Notes under the pieces: generated by a model
Seen by the model: only the letters and a program-made list of their open reading frames with translations
What the model was told of the DNA's origin: nothing
The model's database searches: none
Position numbers and translations under genes: made by a program
NCBI RefSeq assembly: GCF_026153455.1
Contig: NZ_CP110629.1
Location: forward strand, 558,001 to 622,000
Direction of reading: 5' to 3'
DNA length: 64,000 bases
Origin: Marinimicrobium sp. C6131
GTDB taxonomy: Bacteria; Pseudomonadota; Gammaproteobacteria; Pseudomonadales; Cellvibrionaceae
Shown here: positions 61,799 through 64,000 of the stretch, piece by piece
How the letters are laid out: the number at the start of each line of letters is the position of its first letter
Numbering within the stretch: position 1 is the stretch's first letter

Positions 61799-63172
61799 AT
61801 GGATGATCGAGCTATGACCGCGCGCTCAAACGGGACGACCAAAGGGCTGCGACCGTTACTGTTGTCTCTGATGTTTCCTTTGATGGTGCAGGCGGCCGAG
61901 ATTCGGCCGCTCCCCAAATTCGACTTTGGTCTCGGCGCTGTGGCTGAGGGTTACGTCGGTATTGGGCCGGAAACGCGCTACGCTCCCGAACGGGGCTACG
62001 GCTTCGCCAGTGCCAATACGCCTGAGTGTACCGTGGCAGCGCCTGGGACAGAGGCGCTGCGAGGCGATGCCTGTGTGTCCGACGAGGCATTTACTTTTGC
62101 GATCGACGTACCCGAAGGAAATTATGAGGTAACGCTCCTGTTAGGTTCACCCGATTCCGCCGCGGAGACGACCGTAAAAGCCGAGGCACGCCGCTTGATA
62201 TTGCGTCCCGTCCCGACCAAAGCCGGAGAGCAGGCGAGGGCGACCTTCACCGTCAATCGAAGGGGTCCGGCATTGGAAGAGGACCGCCGTCTTTTCTTGA
62301 ACTCGCGCGAACAAGGCCCACCAATGATCGCGCACTGGGATGAGCATCTGACCATCGAATTTCTGGGCAGTCCGGCGGCGGTGTCGGCAATGACGATTCA
62401 ACCGGCACCGGAGGCCACTACCGTCTTCGTGGCCGGGGACTCGACCGTCACGGATCAACGCAATGAGCCCTGGGCCGGCTGGGGGCAGATGTTGCCCGCT
62501 TTCTTTACGCCGGGTGTGGCCATTGCCAACCACGCCGAGTCGGGGCGGGCTCTGTTCAGCTTCGAATCGGAGAACCGGCTGGAGAAAGTCCTGAGTACCA
62601 TGAAACGCGGGGATTACCTGTTGATTCAGTTCGGCCACAATGACCAGAAAGACCAGAGCGAGGGCGCCGGCCCTTTCACCACATACGCCGAAGATTTACG
62701 CGAGTACATTCAGGCGGTACGGGGCAAGGGCGGTATTCCCGTGTTGGTTACACCCATGGAGCGTCGCCGCTGGAGTGAAGGAAAGCCCAGTGAAACCCTC
62801 ACCGACTTCGCCACAGCGGTGCGTCAGGTCGGAGAAGAGCAGGGCGTACCGGTTATCGATCTTCACGAGATGAGCCTGGCGCTTTACGCTGCTTTGGGAG
62901 AATCAGGTTCCAAAAAGGCTTTTGTACATTATCCGGCCAATACTTTTCCCAATCAGAAGCGGGCGCTGAAAGACGATACACACCACAATCCCTACGGCGC
63001 TTACCAGCTGGCTCGCGCTGTCGTAGAAGAGATTCGGAAAAAGGTGCCGGGACTGGCCAATCACTTGCGTGACGATGTGCTCCCGTTTGATCCTGCCGAG
63101 CCGGACTCCCCGAGTGCGGTCAGCATCCCGGCAAGTCCGGTGTTTCAGCTCGAGAAGCCGGAGGGTAACTGA
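61799..63172 (+). CDS. CE12 rhamnogalacturonan acetylesterase with N-terminal beta domain
   Basis: The 457-residue exported esterase (signal peptide to about VQAA, residue 33) has an N-terminal galactose-binding-like beta domain (about 35-205). The SGNH catalytic domain follows: Ser215 in AGDSTVTDQ, Gly in NHAESGRAL, Asn in QFGHNDQKD, and the Asp-His pair in KDDTHHNPYG (His395). It removes acetyl groups from galacturonate in rhamnogalacturonan so that the lyases can act. The start is ATG 61799 or 61814. It is the last gene of the rightward run. Confidence 0.92.
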   Translation: MDDRAMTARSNGTTKGLRPLLLSLMFPLMVQAAEIRPLPKFDFGLGAVAEGYVGIGPETRYAPERGYGFASANTPECTVAAPGTEALRGDACVSDEAFTFAIDVPEGNYEVTLLLGSPDSAAETTVKAEARRLILRPVPTKAGEQARATFTVNRRGPALEEDRRLFLNSREQGPPMIAHWDEHLTIEFLGSPAAVSAMTIQPAPEATTVFVAGDSTVTDQRNEPWAGWGQMLPAFFTPGVAIANHAESGRALFSFESENRLEKVLSTMKRGDYLLIQFGHNDQKDQSEGAGPFTTYAEDLREYIQAVRGKGGIPVLVTPMERRRWSEGKPSETLTDFATAVRQVGEEQGVPVIDLHEMSLALYAALGESGSKKAFVHYPANTFPNQKRALKDDTHHNPYGAYQLARAVVEEIRKKVPGLANHLRDDVLPFDPAEPDSPSAVSIPASPVFQLEKPEGN

Positions 63173-63189
63173 GCGCTCCGGCGGAAGCG

Positions 63190-64000
63190 TTACTCCTTGA
63201 GTTGCAAAGAGCTATCGTTAATTTCGAATTCGTTGTCCTTGAGCGTCAGGATGACTTCGGCACCGGCCAGCAGAACGGGTCCGTAGCCGTGCGCGGCGTA
63301 TAGATGAACCGGTCTGTAATAGTAAAAGGCCGGGTCAAAGCCCATGCCGGTGCCAACGCAAGTCCCCTCGACCTGACCGGCATCATTGACCTGTGTTGCA
63401 ACCGCGTTCCAGGCAAGGAGTACTGCCGGAGAGTAGGCTTTTTTGTCGATGTAGCCCCGGTTGATGGCTCGCGCCATGGAGTAAGCGAAGATCGCCGTGG
63501 CGGACGTTTCCAGGTAAGTATCATTTCGGTCGAGCAACTGATGCCATAAGCCGGTTCCGTCCTGATATTGAACAAGCCCTCTGATATGCGCTCTCAGTTG
63601 ATCCAGTACACCGGCGTAGCCGGGGTGATCCTCAGGTAGGACCTCCAGCAACTCTACCATGGCCATCACGGCCCAGCCGTTGGCTCTCCCCCAGTAGAAC
63701 TCCGGGTGATCTTCCATGCCCTGCACCCAGCCGTGCATATAGAGTCCCTGGTCTTCGTTGAACATCCTCTCTGAAAACTGCTCTATCTGCTTTACCGCAT
63801 CATCAAAGTATCGGCGTTCTCCGGAGTAGTGCCCCATTTGAGCCAGCGCAGGAACGCTCATAAAGAGGTCATCCAGCCAGAGCGTGTTGTCCTGGGGGCG
63901 GTTGCGGGCCAGGGTGCCATCGTCAAGGCGAAATTGCTCCTCACTGATGTACTCGAGAAAGTTGCTGATCAGCGGCTCTACCGGAGCATCCAGGCCGTTC
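63190..64000 (-). CDS. GH105/GH88-type unsaturated glycuronyl hydrolase (partial)
   Basis: The frame is open to the right window edge, so the N-terminus is missing; about 269 codons remain. The motif TLWLDDLFMSVP with the likely catalytic Asp lies at about 63875-63910. WGRANGWAVMAMVELL, GLWHQLLD and YLETSATAIFAYSMARAI follow, all typical of GH105. It ends convergently with CE12, 17 bases apart. Whether it is exported cannot be seen. With the gene at 54208 it makes two GH105 enzymes in the locus. Confidence 0.88.
   Translation of the reverse strand, partial: NGLDAPVEPLISNFLEYISEEQFRLDDGTLARNRPQDNTLWLDDLFMSVPALAQMGHYSGERRYFDDAVKQIEQFSERMFNEDQGLYMHGWVQGMEDHPEFYWGRANGWAVMAMVELLEVLPEDHPGYAGVLDQLRAHIRGLVQYQDGTGLWHQLLDRNDTYLETSATAIFAYSMARAINRGYIDKKAYSPAVLLAWNAVATQVNDAGQVEGTCVGTGMGFDPAFYYYRPVHLYAAHGYGPVLLAGAEVILTLKDNEFEINDSSLQLKE

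Overview
The window looks like a piece of chromosome from a marine, polysaccharide-degrading gammaproteobacterium of the Cellvibrionales type (Saccharophagus, Marinimicrobium or Gilvimarinus-like). This is inferred from gene content: the order aspS-yebC-ruvCAB-ybgC-tolQRAB-pal-cpoB is typical of gammaproteobacteria, and the second half is a dense set of exported carbohydrate-active enzymes with a TonB-dependent receptor. No taxon marker was searched.

Positions 1-15000 are housekeeping: the end of an ornithine/lysine decarboxylase, ung, a QEGLA-motif protein, a Rieske protein, an FmdB-type protein, aspS, yebC, ruvC, ruvA, ruvB and the complete Tol-Pal operon. The gaps up to about 8 kb carry six copies of a palindromic element. 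Its outer arms differ in sequence from copy to copy but are perfectly or nearly perfectly complementary within each copy. Behind cpoB, on the minus strand, is a CsrB/RsmZ-like small RNA with twelve GGA motifs and a clear terminator.

Positions 15250-27700 are mixed metabolism: ppnN, an esterase, two aldo/keto reductases, a HiPIP, an enolase-superfamily sugar-acid dehydratase, a lipoprotein alpha-amylase behind a tandem palindromic operator, an unknown lipoprotein and a GH43-like lipoprotein.

Positions 26895-64000 form a rhamnogalacturonan-I and L-rhamnose utilisation locus. Outside the cytoplasm act two PL11 lyases, a BNR-4 propeller protein, two PL26-type exo-lyases, a CE12 acetylesterase, a GH31 enzyme and a DUF1961 lipoprotein. 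A TonB receptor probably imports the oligosaccharides, and GH105 hydrolases remove unsaturated galacturonyl ends. Rhamnose is then handled by RhaM (mutarotase), RhaI (isomerase), an FGGY kinase and a fused aldolase/dehydrogenase. LutABC takes the resulting lactate to pyruvate and a TpiA takes care of dihydroxyacetone phosphate. A DeoR-type regulator ends this operon, and a shared TGATCATT motif in three control regions is a candidate operator.

The points most worth following are the variable-arm repeats, the CsrB-like RNA, an unannotated small RNA after the BNR-4 gene, a stand-alone aldolase paralogue that has lost a zinc ligand, and the BNR-4 protein with apparent lyase residues.
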